In this document: one piece after another, positions 48,653 to 58,772 of the stretch
Position numbering within the stretch: position 1 is the stretch's first letter
How the letters are laid out: each line of letters begins with the position of its first letter
From: Cupriavidus taiwanensis
GTDB taxonomy: Bacteria; Pseudomonadota; Gammaproteobacteria; Burkholderiales; Burkholderiaceae
DNA: 64,000 nt
Reading direction: 5' to 3'
NCBI RefSeq assembly: GCF_900249755.1
Contig: NZ_LT976853.1
Span: 1,439,153-1,503,152 of the forward strand
The notes under the pieces: model-generated
Told to the model about the DNA's origin: nothing
The model's database searches: none
What the model saw: the letters and a program-made list of their open reading frames with translations, nothing else
Made by a program: the position numbers and the translations under genes

Positions 48653-48728
48653 GCCGGCAGGCGCCGGGCAGCGGTCATGCGCGCAGGACCTGCGCACATG
48701 ACACGCGCCTGACACGCGCGCAGGTTGA

Positions 48729-50057
<1,329 letters not shown>

Positions 50058-50068
50058 GGCCTAGGGTT

Positions 50069-50094
50069 GTTATTCCCGCCTCCGCGGGAATGAC
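50069..50094. repeat. Palindromic dispersed repeat, family B, second copy
   Basis: GTTATTCCCGC pairs with GCGGGAATGAC (one mismatch), loop CTCC. The same core, followed by GACGT, occurs at 39477-39502. It lies directly after eno. Confidence 0.72.
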
Positions 50095-50111
50095 GACGTG
50101 GTTCTGAAAAT

Positions 50112-50151
50112 GGCGGTGGCACGGATTTACCTCCGTGCCACCGCCGTTTTT
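50112..50151 (+). terminator. Intrinsic terminator after eno
   Basis: GGCGGTGGCACGGA (50112-50125) pairs over 14 bases with TCCGTGCCACCGCC (50132-50145), loop TTTACC, followed by G and five T. It should end most transcription before ftsB, which then needs its own promoter. Confidence 0.9.
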
Positions 50152-50231
50152 GTATCGAAATCTGCCTGGCAATTGCCTTCCCGGCTGAGTTCGCAGATCA
50201 TTGTGCGGAAATTCCTGTCCGCCACCCTTTC

Positions 50232-50573
50232 ATGCGCCTGATTTCGCTGCTGTTGTTCGTGCTGCTGCTCGCCATCCAGTACCCGCTCTGGCTGGGCAAG
50301 GGCGGCTGGCTGCGCGTGTGGGATCTGAACCGCCAGCTGACCGAGCAGGGCACCCGCAACCAGACGCTCAAGCTGCGCAACGCCAAGCTGGAAGGGGAGG
50401 TGGCCGACCTGCAGGACGGCACCGGCGCGATCGAGGAGCGCGCCCGCTATGAGCTGGGCATGGTGCGCGAAGGCGAGGTCTTCGTGCAGTTCGTCGCGCC
50501 CGCGCCCAAGGTCAGCGCCACGCCGCCGCTGCCGCCGCCGGCGAATTCCGCCGCCGGGATGGCGCGCCACTGA
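50232..50573 (+). CDS. ftsB: Cell-division protein FtsB
   Basis: A 113-residue bitopic protein. An N-terminal membrane helix ([20 protein letters not shown]) is followed by a periplasmic coiled coil ([29 protein letters not shown], quoted in part: [19 protein letters not shown]) and a Pro/Ala-rich tail. It forms the FtsQLB complex that controls septal peptidoglycan synthesis. Position after eno is conserved from E. coli. Confidence 0.92.
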   Translation: MRLISLLLFVLLLAIQYPLWLGKGGWLRVWDLNRQLTEQGTRNQTLKLRNAKLEGEVADLQDGTGAIEERARYELGMVREGEVFVQFVAPAPKVSATPPLPPPANSAAGMARH

Positions 50574-50590
50574 GTCATAAGGTCCCCGCC

Positions 50591-50621
50591 GGTTTGCTCC
50601 CCGCTCGCGGGAGAGGGGACC
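50591..50621. repeat. Palindromic dispersed repeat, family A, degenerate copy
   Basis: GGTTTGCTCCCCGC then TC then GCGGGAGAGGGGACC. It shares GGTTTGCTCCC and GCGGGAGAGGG with the full copy at 23269-23308 but has lost part of the left arm. It lies between convergent ftsB and the lipoprotein gene. Confidence 0.65.
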
Positions 50622-50665
50622 GTATGCGCGGGTTCGTGGCCTGAATCCAGTTCGTCAGCAGTCCG

Positions 50666-51088
50666 TCACCACCACCCGTACGGATAACCGCCCCAGCCCC
50701 AGCCCGGCATGCCGACGCTGACGCCGCCGCCCCACCGTCCGCCACCCCATCCCCCGTAATACAGGTTCCAGCTGGTGTTGGGATAGGCATAGGCCGCGCG
50801 CGCGGCCGCGGCCTGCTGGTCCAGCGCGATCGCGGCGGCCTGGTCGCGCAATACCTGCTGGTTCAGCGCGTCGAGCTTCTGCTTGTCGTCGGCGCTCAGC
50901 GGTGCCGGCGGTATCGCGTTGGGTGCCAGCCGCGCGGTGGGCGGCGAGCCATTGGCGTCGCGCGGGATCTGCGCGCAACCGGCAGCGAGCAGCAGCGCGC
51001 CAAGCGCGGCGCAGGCTGCGGCGCCCCGCCGCGGATGACACGCGCGGGAGGCGAAGTCAGTCAGGGGAGGGTTGGCTCGGGCGGACAT
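50666..51088 (-). CDS. Small Trp/Gly-rich lipoprotein
   Basis: A 140-residue protein. It has a signal sequence with lipobox LLAAGC, then an Ala/Gln-rich helical middle (DDKQKLDALNQQVLRDQAAA) and a C-terminal stretch of Gly, Trp and Tyr ending YPYGWW. The start MSARANPPLTDF is the ATG at 51088; the frame opens further upstream but that part is Arg-rich shadow. Such Gly/Trp/Tyr tails occur in outer-membrane-associated proteins, but I do not recognise the family. Downstream of hslO on the same strand, 166 bases away. Confidence 0.75.
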   Translation of the reverse strand: MSARANPPLTDFASRACHPRRGAAACAALGALLLAAGCAQIPRDANGSPPTARLAPNAIPPAPLSADDKQKLDALNQQVLRDQAAAIALDQQAAAARAAYAYPNTSWNLYYGGWGGGRWGGGVSVGMPGWGWGGYPYGWW

Positions 51089-51254
51089 GGCGGTTCTCGG
51101 GCTCGCGTTGCTGCAGCGGGATCGGCAGCCGGATGCTGCCATCGTACAGTCGTTGGACCCGATGGCAAGGCCGATGTTTCCGCGGCGCCCCCGCCGCGCG
51201 CCCCGCCTTGCCCGCGCCGGTGCGGCAGCGCACGCAGGCGCTGCCGCAGCCGGA

Positions 51255-52256
51255 TCAGTGGTGCTGGCTTGCGCCGGCGCCGGCGCCGGTGGCGACCGGC
51301 GTCGCCGAGAACAGCTGCGCGCAGTCGACCGGGTCGAACTCATAGCGCTGGCCGCAGAAGTCGCAGTGGATCTCGACATGGCCGCGCTCGGCGATGATGC
51401 TGTCGATCTCCGCCTGGCCCAGCGACTGCAGCATGCCGGCCACCTTCGGGCGCGAGCAGCTGCAGTGGAAATGCGGCGTCAGCGGCTCAAACACCCGCAG
51501 GCCGGCGTCCTGCAGGTCTTCCCAGAACAGGCGGCGCAGCAGGGTGTCGGGCGTTTCGGCCAGCAGTTCCTCGGCCTTCAGCGTGGTGCCGAGCTGCACC
51601 GCGCGGTCCCAGGTGTCGAGGTCCTGTGCCCTGGCGTGGCTGGCCAGCGGCGCGCCGGTCTCGCCGACTTCGGCGGTGCCGCCGTAGGCCGGCAGCTTCT
51701 GCAGCAGCATGCCGGCGGCGACATGGTCGTCGGCGGCCAGCCACAGGCGCGTGTCGAGCTGCTCGGAGGCCTGCATGTAGTGCTCCAGCACGGCGCTGAT
51801 CGATGCCAGCGGGCCGTGCGCGTCGGCCAGCGGCACGATGCCCTGGTACGGCTGCTGGCCCGGCAGCTTGTCCTTCGGGTCCAGCGTGATGGCGAAGCGG
51901 CCGTGGCCGTGGGCGTTGACCATCTGCGCCAGCGTGGCATCGTCGGCGATGTGCGCGCCCTCGGCCAGCTTGGCGGTGGCGCGCATCGACAGGTCGGACA
52001 GGCATTCCACCACCAGCATGCGCACCGGGCCGTCGCCGTGCAGCTGCATCACCAGCGCCCCGTTGAACTTCAGGTTGGCCGACAGCAGCGCCGCGGCGGC
52101 CATCATCTCGCCCAGCAGGCGGCGCACCGGGGCGGGGTAGCTGTGGCGGCCGAGCACTTCTTGCCAGGTGGCCTCCATGCGCACCAGCTCGCCGCGCACG
52201 GGGGCCGCGTCGAACAGGAACTTCTGCAGGGTGTCGGGGGTGGTGGTATCGGTCAC
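51255..52256 (-). CDS. hslO: Redox-regulated chaperone Hsp33
   Basis: A 333-residue holdase activated by oxidation. The N-terminal core contains VRGELVRMEATWQEVL and LSANLKFNGALVMQLHGDGP. The C-terminal zinc site is C265-S-C267 and C298-DF-C301, the CxC...CxxC pattern that senses oxidants; it is complete. A GTG at 52256 is the best start (VTDTTTPDTLQKFLFDAAP). The C-terminal His/Ala tail is low-complexity. The gene lies 38 bases after the gamma-carbonic-anhydrase-like gene on the same strand. Confidence 0.94.
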   Translation of the reverse strand: MTDTTTPDTLQKFLFDAAPVRGELVRMEATWQEVLGRHSYPAPVRRLLGEMMAAAALLSANLKFNGALVMQLHGDGPVRMLVVECLSDLSMRATAKLAEGAHIADDATLAQMVNAHGHGRFAITLDPKDKLPGQQPYQGIVPLADAHGPLASISAVLEHYMQASEQLDTRLWLAADDHVAAGMLLQKLPAYGGTAEVGETGAPLASHARAQDLDTWDRAVQLGTTLKAEELLAETPDTLLRRLFWEDLQDAGLRVFEPLTPHFHCSCSRPKVAGMLQSLGQAEIDSIIAERGHVEIHCDFCGQRYEFDPVDCAQLFSATPVATGAGAGASQHH

Positions 52257-52294
52257 AATAATCTGTCGAGTTTCGATGGATGCCGCGGCGGTGG

Positions 52295-52819
52295 TCAGCC
52301 GATCCGCTTGAGCTGTTGCTTGTACAGGGCCTGCCGCGTGGCGTAGGTCTCGGCGTTGCGGTACAGGTTGGCGACGTCGGCATCGGTCAGCTGGCGCACC
52401 ACCTTGGCCGGCGCGCCCAGGATCAGCGAGCGGTCCGGAAAGACCTTGCCCTCGGTCACCACGGCGCCGGCGCCGACCAGGCATTCCTTGCCGATCACGG
52501 CGCGGTTCAGCACCACCGCCTGGATCCCGATCAGCGAGCCTTCGCCCACGGTGCAGCCGTGCAGCATGGCCTGGTGGCCGATCGAAACCTTGTCGCCCAG
52601 GGTCAGCGGGCAGCCCGGGTCGGTATGCAGTACCGAGCCCTCCTGGATATTGGTGTCCGCGCCGACCACGATCGGCTCGTTGTCGCCGCGGATCACGACA
52701 CCGGGCCAGGCGCTGGCGCGGGACTTGAGGGTCACGTTGCCGATGATGGTGGCTTCGGGGGCCACGTAGGCATCGCTGTCGATACTGGGCTTGACGTCGC
52801 CGAGCTGGTAAAGCGCCAT
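52295..52819 (-). CDS. Gamma-carbonic-anhydrase-like (YrdA/PaaY-type) hexapeptide protein
   Basis: A 174-residue left-handed beta-helix protein with isoleucine-rich hexapeptide repeats (ATIIGNVTLKS, VVIRGDNEPIVVG, NIQEGSVLHTD). The metal-binding histidines are in SVLHTD, GHQAMLHGC. Such proteins may act as carbonic anhydrases or thioesterases; many lack measurable activity. Probably co-transcribed with hslO. The ATG at 52819 is preceded by AGGAGA on the minus strand. Confidence 0.92.
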   Translation of the reverse strand: MALYQLGDVKPSIDSDAYVAPEATIIGNVTLKSRASAWPGVVIRGDNEPIVVGADTNIQEGSVLHTDPGCPLTLGDKVSIGHQAMLHGCTVGEGSLIGIQAVVLNRAVIGKECLVGAGAVVTEGKVFPDRSLILGAPAKVVRQLTDADVANLYRNAETYATRQALYKQQLKRIG

Positions 52820-52978
52820 GAGGTCTCCTGCACGAATGGCTTTTGTTGAAGTGGGGGTTGCCGCCGGACTTTAAAGGGCCAGCGCCGGGGAACGGGGCGG
52901 CGCCCCGGTTGCGCGGCTGGCGCGGCGGGCGGACGCCGGGCAGGCCCTACAATGGCGGCAGACCCGGATTTTACGCCC

Positions 52979-53833
52979 ATGCCAGAAAAAACACCCGACG
53001 CCGCGCAGCCTGACCCGTCACCTTCGCCGCGCCACCAGGCGCTGGCAGTGCTGTGCCTGGCGGATCCGCGCGACAAGGCCGTGGCGGCACGCGCACTTTA
53101 CCGGCACGTGATGACGTTGCCCGATGCGGCCCTGCAAGCCGGCGAGGCCATCCATGCCGAAGCCCCCCACGCCATCCCCGGCCGGCCGGAGCGGCCGCCG
53201 CTGGTGGCGCCGCAGCAGGTCGAGCGGCGCCGCTCGCTGCAGACCGCGGCCGGGCGCGCGGCGATGATCCACGCGCTGTGCCATATCGAGTTCAATGCCA
53301 TCAACCTGGCGCTCGACGCGGCCTGGCGTTTCGCCGGCATGCCGCCCGCGTACTACCGCGACTGGCTGCGCGTGGCCGATGAAGAGGCGTACCACTTCAC
53401 GCTGCTGGCCGACCACCTCGGCACCCTCGGCGCGGCCTACGGCGACTTCCCCGCCCACAACAGCCTGTGGGAGATGACCGACAAGACCGCCGGCGACGTG
53501 CTCGCGCGCATGGCGCTGGTGCCGCGCACGCTGGAGGCGCGCGGGCTCGACGCCTCGCCGCCGGTGCGCGCCCGGCTGGCCGGCGCCGGCGACCACGCCG
53601 CCGCCGCCATCATCGACATCATCCTGCGCGACGAGGTCGGCCACGTCGCCATCGGCAACCACTGGTACCGCTGGCTGTGCGCGCAGCGCGGGCTCGATCC
53701 CGTGGCCACCTATGCGCGCCTGGCCGAACAGTACCGCGCGCCGAAGCTGCGCGGCCCGTTCAACCTCGAGGCGCGGCGCGCGGCCGGTTTCGACGAGGAC
53801 GAGCTGGCATGGCTGGAGGCATCGGCCGGTTAG
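52979..53833 (+). CDS. DUF455 ferritin-like protein
   Basis: About 284 residues. Metal-ligand-like residues occur in HALCHIEFNAINLALD, ADEEAYHFTLLADHL and ILRDEVGHVAIGNHWY, a ferritin-like four-helix pattern of E, ExxH, E, ExxH. DUF455 proteins are predicted di-iron proteins of unknown function, some placed in tRNA or lipid modification contexts. A -10-like TACAAT at 52948-52953 overlaps an in-frame ATG at 52952, so the ATG at 52979 is preferred. The stop overlaps the convergent acyl-CoA synthetase by four bases. Confidence 0.85.
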   Translation: MPEKTPDAAQPDPSPSPRHQALAVLCLADPRDKAVAARALYRHVMTLPDAALQAGEAIHAEAPHAIPGRPERPPLVAPQQVERRRSLQTAAGRAAMIHALCHIEFNAINLALDAAWRFAGMPPAYYRDWLRVADEEAYHFTLLADHLGTLGAAYGDFPAHNSLWEMTDKTAGDVLARMALVPRTLEARGLDASPPVRARLAGAGDHAAAAIIDIILRDEVGHVAIGNHWYRWLCAQRGLDPVATYARLAEQYRAPKLRGPFNLEARRAAGFDEDELAWLEASAG

Positions 53834-55566
53834 GCTGAGCGGCGTTCGGCGGCGCGCTCCTCCTCCAGCAGCCGTAACACCCGCCGCTGGATCTTGCCCG
53901 TGGTGGTCATCGGAAGCTGGTCGATGAACTCGATCGCCTTCGGGTATTCGTACGGCGCCAGCTGGCCGCGCACATGGGCCTGCAGTTCCGCGACCAGCGC
54001 CGCGTCGCCGTCGAACGAGCGCGCCACCGATGGCGTCAGCACCACGAAGGCCTTGACCACCGCGCCGCGCTCCGGGTCGGGCGACGGCACCACGGCGCAG
54101 TTGGATACCGCCGGATGCTTGAGCAGGCAGTTCTCGATCTCGCTCGGCCCGATGCGGTAGCCCGAGGACTTGAACACATCGTCGGCGCGTCCCTGGTACC
54201 ACAGGTAGCCGTCGGCATCGACGCGCGCCAGGTCGCCGGTGCGGCACCAGCGCAGGCCGTCGAGTTCGGTGTACTTGGCTGCGGTGGCGGCCTCGTTCTT
54301 CCAGTAGCCGAGAAAGAACACCGGGTCCGGATGCCCGGCGCTGTCGGTGGCGCACACCGCCACCTCGCCGTCCTCGCCGGGCGGGCAGGGGCGGCCTTCG
54401 TCGTCGATCACCTGCACCCGGTGGCCCGGGTAGGGGCGTCCCATCGAACCCGGCCGTGCCGGCCAGCCCAGTTGCTCGTCGTCGTTCTGCGCGGTGCAGT
54501 TGCCGACGATGTAGTTGATCTCGGTCTGGCCGAACATCTCGTTGACGATCACGCCGAGCGCGTCGCGGCACCAGCCGAACACGGTCTCGCCGACGGCCTC
54601 GCCGGCGCTCATCAGCGCGCGCAGCCGGATGTCGTAGCGCCGGCGCGGCTCGGGGCAGGACTTCATCATCTGCTTGAGCGCGGTCGGGAACAGGAAGGTG
54701 TTGGTGACGGCGTAGCGCTCCAGCAGCTCGAAGGCGCGCTCGGCGGAGAAGCGCCCCTGGTAGCCGACGATGGGCTTGCCAAAGTACAGCGCCGGCATCA
54801 GCGCGTCCCACAGGCCGCCGGTCCAGGCCCAGTCGGCCGGGCTCCAGAATACGTCGTCGTCCCGCGGGTACCAGTTCTGCGAGCAGACAAAGCCGGTCAG
54901 GTTGCCGATCAGCGCGCGGTGCGGAATCAGCGCGCCCTTGGGCGGCCCGGTGGTGCCGCTGGTGTAGATCAGCACCGCGGCTTCGTCGGCCTTGGTCTGC
55001 TCGGCGGTAAAGGCGGGCAGTTGCGCCGCGAGCAGCATGTCCCAGTCGTGGTCGCCGCGGCCATGCGCGTTGCCGGCGGCAATCACGTTCGCCAGCGTCG
55101 GACATTCGGGGCGCGCCGCCAGCAGGTTGTCGATCGAGGTTTCGTCGGCGATCGCCACCACGGCTTCGCTGTGCGCGATGCGGTAGGCCAGCGCCTCGGG
55201 CCCGAACAGCATCGACAGCGGCATGGCGATGGCGCCGAGCTGGTAGATCGCCATATGCGCGATCACGGTCTCGATGCGTTGCGGCATCACGATCGCAACG
55301 CGCTCGCCGCGCGCCACGCCCAGCGCGCGCAGCGCCGCCGACAGCCGGTTGGCCTCGGCCTGGATATAGGCGAACGTATGCGCGTTGCGGCGGCCGTCCT
55401 CATGCTCGGTATAGACCGCGATGCGGTCCATCGTGGCCGGGTCGCGGGCCCAGCGGCCGCAGCAGGCTTCGGCGATGTTGAAATGCGGCGGAATCTTCCA
55501 GCGGAAGGATTCGTACAGGGCGCGATAGTCGTCGCGCCGGCTTGCCGGCAAGGCAGCTGCGGCCAT
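53830..55566 (-). CDS. AMP-forming acyl-CoA synthetase (acetyl-/medium-chain type)
   Basis: A 578-residue ANL-superfamily enzyme. It has the phosphate-binding loop IYTSGTTGPPKGA, adenine motif VNEMFGQTEIN, hinge region GRADDVFKSSGYRIGPSEIE (quoted in part) and the C-terminal catalytic lysine in TTTGKIQRRV. The overall form resembles acetyl-CoA synthetase-like and ACSM medium-chain enzymes. It activates an organic acid with ATP and CoA; the substrate is not clear. It is divergent from an alpha/beta hydrolase gene, with a 12-base palindrome between them. Ends four bases inside the DUF455 gene. Confidence 0.88.
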   Translation of the reverse strand: MAAAALPASRRDDYRALYESFRWKIPPHFNIAEACCGRWARDPATMDRIAVYTEHEDGRRNAHTFAYIQAEANRLSAALRALGVARGERVAIVMPQRIETVIAHMAIYQLGAIAMPLSMLFGPEALAYRIAHSEAVVAIADETSIDNLLAARPECPTLANVIAAGNAHGRGDHDWDMLLAAQLPAFTAEQTKADEAAVLIYTSGTTGPPKGALIPHRALIGNLTGFVCSQNWYPRDDDVFWSPADWAWTGGLWDALMPALYFGKPIVGYQGRFSAERAFELLERYAVTNTFLFPTALKQMMKSCPEPRRRYDIRLRALMSAGEAVGETVFGWCRDALGVIVNEMFGQTEINYIVGNCTAQNDDEQLGWPARPGSMGRPYPGHRVQVIDDEGRPCPPGEDGEVAVCATDSAGHPDPVFFLGYWKNEAATAAKYTELDGLRWCRTGDLARVDADGYLWYQGRADDVFKSSGYRIGPSEIENCLLKHPAVSNCAVVPSPDPERGAVVKAFVVLTPSVARSFDGDAALVAELQAHVRGQLAPYEYPKAIEFIDQLPMTTTGKIQRRVLRLLEEERAAERRSA

Positions 55567-55596
55567 CCAAGGTCTCCTGTAGGTCCGCCCGGGCGC

Positions 55597-55624
55597 TATA
55601 ATGCGCTCAAGCGAACGATCGTTC
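55597..55624. promoter_or_regulatory. Promoter and palindromic operator between the acyl-CoA synthetase and hydrolase genes
   Basis: A plus-strand -10 TATAAT (55597-55602) is followed eleven bases later by GAACGATCGTTC (55613-55624), a perfect 12-base palindrome. The form suits a TetR-family dimer and could control both divergent genes. Confidence 0.65.
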
Positions 55625-55703
55625 TATTTTGTTCGGGCTTCCCGTGCCACCCCCGCGGCGCCGCGCTCAGCGGCAGGAAGACCCCGGCGCAAGGGTGGAG
55701 ACA

Positions 55704-56597
55704 ATGACAATCAAGGAAACCTCGCGGTCTGAATTTATCACGGTGCGCGGGCTGCGCTACCACGTGCGCCACTGGGGCACGCCCGGCGCGCGCAAGCTGT
55801 TCATGCTGCATGGGTGGATGGACGTGGCCGCGTCGTTCCAGTTCCTGGTCGACCGCCTGCGCGGCGACTGGCACGTGATCGCGCCCGACTGGCGCGGCTT
55901 TGGCGAGACCGACTGGCCCACGCGCTACCCCGGCACGCAGTCGTACTGGTTCGGCGACTACGTCGCCGACCTCGAGGCGCTGCTCGACCATTACCAGCCC
56001 GAAGGGCAGGTGGACCTGGTCGGCCACAGCATGGGCGCCAACGTGATCTGCCTGTATGCCGGCATCCGCCCCGAGCGCGTGCGCCGCGTGGTGGACCTGG
56101 AGGGCTTCGGCATGACCGCGACGCGGGCGCAGCACGCGCCGAAGCGCTACGCCCGCTGGCTCGATGAACTGCGCGCGGGGGGCGCACTGAAGACGTACGA
56201 CAGCGTCGAGGGTGTCGCCGCGCGCTTGCAGAAGACCAACCCGCGCCTGCCGGACGACCGCGCCGCTTTCCTCGCCGCGCACTGGTCGCGCCAGAACGCC
56301 GACGGCCGCTGGGAGATCCTGGGCGATCCCGCGCACAAGCTGATCAACCCGACGCTGTACCGTCTCGATGAAGTGATGGCGATCTGGGAGCAGGTCACCG
56401 CCCCGGTGCTGCACGTGGAGGCGCGCGATTCCGACACGCTGCGCCATATCGCCCACAAGCAGACCATCGCCGAATTCAAGGAGCGCTTCCGCGTCTTCCG
56501 CGATTTCCGCGAAGAGGTGGTCGACGATGCCGGCCACATGCTGCACCACGACCAGCCGGCCGCGGTGGCGGCGCTGGTCGAGGCGTTCTGCGGCTGA
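55704..56597 (+). CDS. Alpha/beta hydrolase
   Basis: A 297-residue soluble alpha/beta hydrolase. The oxyanion region is FMLHGWMD, the nucleophile elbow GHSMGA, and the catalytic His is in DDAGHMLHHDQP; an acid is in HVEARDSDTL. The start MTIKETSRSEFITVRG at 55704 follows GGTGGAG. Divergent from an acyl-CoA synthetase with a shared operator-like palindrome, so it may release a carboxylic acid that the synthetase then activates; that link is inference. Confidence 0.86.
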   Translation: MTIKETSRSEFITVRGLRYHVRHWGTPGARKLFMLHGWMDVAASFQFLVDRLRGDWHVIAPDWRGFGETDWPTRYPGTQSYWFGDYVADLEALLDHYQPEGQVDLVGHSMGANVICLYAGIRPERVRRVVDLEGFGMTATRAQHAPKRYARWLDELRAGGALKTYDSVEGVAARLQKTNPRLPDDRAAFLAAHWSRQNADGRWEILGDPAHKLINPTLYRLDEVMAIWEQVTAPVLHVEARDSDTLRHIAHKQTIAEFKERFRVFRDFREEVVDDAGHMLHHDQPAAVAALVEAFCG

Positions 56598-56606
56598 CGC
56601 CGGCGC

Positions 56607-57689
56607 TCACGCGTGCGTGAGCTTTTCCTTCAGCGCGGCGTTGTTGCTGGTGTGCACGTGCACCAGCGCCTTTTCCGGGAAGGCGTAGTGGTAGGCGCGG
56701 CGCAACGCCAGCGCGGCTTCATGGAAGCCTGACAGGATCAGCTTCTGCTTGTTGGTGTAGTAGGCGATATCGCCCGCGGCAAAGATGCCGCGGCGCGAGC
56801 TTTCATACGTGGTGGTGTCGACCAGGATGCGGCCGGCGCGCATGTCCATGTCCCACTGCGCGATCGGGCCGGGTTCGGACACCAGGCCGTACAGCGCCAC
56901 CAGTTCGTCGGCGGGCAGCACGGTGCTGCCGTCGCGGGTGCGGACCTCGACTTCGCTGAGCCCGCCGTCCGCACCCCCGGTGCGCAGCGCGCCCAGCATG
57001 CCGACCACGAAGTCCATCTCGCCCGCGGCCACCGCGCGGCGCATCTCGGCGACGGTGCCGTCCGCGGCGCGAAAGCCTTCGCGACGGTGCAGCAGCGTCA
57101 CGCGCGCGGCGACCTTGCGCAGCGCCAGCGCCCAGTCCAGCGCCGAGTCGCCGCCGCCGGCGACGACCACGCGCTTGCCGGCGAAGTGCGACACGTCGCG
57201 CACCGCGTAGTGCACGTGGCGGCCTTCCAGCGCCGGCGCCTCCGGCAGCGACACGCGCTGCGGCGCGAACGCGCCCGCGCCGGCGCAGACCAGCACCGCG
57301 GCGACATCGAAACGCTTGCCGCCGTCGGTCGTCACCAGCAGGCGTTCGTGCCCGGCATGGCCATCCGGCGTATCGGGCGCCGGGATTTCCGCCACGCTTT
57401 CGGCGCGCTCACCAAAGTGCATCGGGAAGTCGAACGGGGCGCATTGCTCCAGCAGCCGTTCCACCAGGTCCTGCGCCAGGCATCCGGGCACGGCGGGAAT
57501 GTCGTAGATCGGCTTCTCGGGATACAGCTCGGTGCACTGCCCGCCGGCGCGGTCGAGCACATCGATCAGTTCACATTTCAGGCCGAGCACGCCGGCCTGG
57601 AACGCGGCGAACAGGCCGACCGGGCCGGCACCCACGATCAGGACGTCGGTGCTGGTGACGGGGGCGGTGGCAGGGGTAGCGGTGGGCAT
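56607..57689 (-). CDS. Ferredoxin-NADP+ reductase (thioredoxin-reductase-like type)
   Basis: A 360-residue two-domain flavoprotein. The FAD site VLIVGAGPVGLFAAFQAG is N-terminal, then NADPH site VVVAGGGDSALDWALAL and a C-terminal FAD motif GIFAAGDIAYY. The redox-active CxxC of thioredoxin reductase is missing from the NADPH domain, which identifies the YumC-like ferredoxin/flavodoxin reductases. It reduces ferredoxin with NADPH or the reverse. Monocistronic, convergent with the alpha/beta hydrolase gene nine bases away. Confidence 0.92.
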   Translation of the reverse strand: MPTATPATAPVTSTDVLIVGAGPVGLFAAFQAGVLGLKCELIDVLDRAGGQCTELYPEKPIYDIPAVPGCLAQDLVERLLEQCAPFDFPMHFGERAESVAEIPAPDTPDGHAGHERLLVTTDGGKRFDVAAVLVCAGAGAFAPQRVSLPEAPALEGRHVHYAVRDVSHFAGKRVVVAGGGDSALDWALALRKVAARVTLLHRREGFRAADGTVAEMRRAVAAGEMDFVVGMLGALRTGGADGGLSEVEVRTRDGSTVLPADELVALYGLVSEPGPIAQWDMDMRAGRILVDTTTYESSRRGIFAAGDIAYYTNKQKLILSGFHEAALALRRAYHYAFPEKALVHVHTSNNAALKEKLTHA

Positions 57690-57857
57690 TGGGCAGGGCA
57701 GGCACGGCAGGTGCCCGCAAATCGACGATGCAAAGCCCGACTATACCCCGCACCCGCCGGGTTTCCGCCGACGCCAGCGTTGCCGGCATGGCTTTGCGCG
57801 GCCGTCCGGGCACGGCGGCGTCACGCATGCCAGGGGCGACCGGAGTAGAATGCCACC

Positions 57858-58703
57858 ATGCAAAACGCCCACGCCATCAATGCCGACCTGCATTGCCATT
57901 CCACCGTTTCCGACGGCACGCTCGCACCGCGCGCCGTGGCGCGGATCGCCCGCGACGCGGGGGTTGCGTACTGGTCGCTGACCGACCACGACGAGCTGGG
58001 CGGGCAGGCCGAGGCACGCGCCGCCGCCGAGGAATTCGGCATGCGCTATGTGCCGGGCGTCGAGATCTCGGTAACATGGGCGGGACAGACCGTGCATATC
58101 GTCGGCCTGCAGATCGACCCGTTCTGCCCCGAGCTGATCGATGGCCTGACCGAGACCCGCTCGGGCCGCGCGCGGCGCGCGCGCGATATCGCCGACGCGC
58201 TGGCCAGCGTGGGCATCCCCGGCGCCTATGAAGGGGCGCTGCGGTACGTCGGCAATCCCGACCTGATCTCGCGCACGCACTTTGCGCGCTGGCTGGTCGA
58301 CCAGGGCCGCTGCGCCACCATCGGCGATGTCTTCAGCGAGTACCTGTCCGAAGGCCGCCCGGGCTATGTCGGCCACCGCTGGGCCAGCCTGGCCGAAGCG
58401 GTGGGCTGGATCCGCGCGGCCGGCGGCATCGCGGTGATGGCGCACCCGGGCCGCTACCACTACACCGACACCCAGCACGACGCGCTGTTCGACGAATTCA
58501 CGGCGCTGGGCGGCGGCGCGGTCGAGGTGGTGACCGGCAGCCATACGCCCGACCAGTACCGGCGCTATGCCGAGGTGGCGCGCCGCTACGGCTTGCTGGC
58601 TTCGCGCGGCACCGACTTCCACGGCCCCGGCGAGGGCCGGGTGGAACTCGGCACGCTGCCGCCGCTGCCGCCCACGGTCACGCCGGTCTGGCACGACTGG
58701 TAG
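57858..58703 (+). CDS. PHP-domain phosphatase (RNase AM / nucleoside-bisphosphate phosphatase type)
   Basis: A 281-residue metal phosphoesterase of the TrpH/YciV group. PHP metal ligands are in DLHCHSTVSDGT (His12, His14) and SLTDHDELGG, with GVEISVTW, VMAHPGRY and GTDFHGPG later. Family members remove the 3' phosphate from 3',5'-bisphosphonucleotides and mature the 5' end of rRNA. A -10-like TAGAAT at 57846-57851 stands six bases before the ATG, so translation probably begins on a leaderless message. First of a run with the YciO-like gene. Confidence 0.92.
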   Translation: MQNAHAINADLHCHSTVSDGTLAPRAVARIARDAGVAYWSLTDHDELGGQAEARAAAEEFGMRYVPGVEISVTWAGQTVHIVGLQIDPFCPELIDGLTETRSGRARRARDIADALASVGIPGAYEGALRYVGNPDLISRTHFARWLVDQGRCATIGDVFSEYLSEGRPGYVGHRWASLAEAVGWIRAAGGIAVMAHPGRYHYTDTQHDALFDEFTALGGGAVEVVTGSHTPDQYRRYAEVARRYGLLASRGTDFHGPGEGRVELGTLPPLPPTVTPVWHDW

Positions 58704-58772
58704 GCGCGCTCCGCCTGGCCGGGGCCAGCCCCCGGATGCCGCTCCGTTCCATCCGACTCCGCTCCCTGGCCC

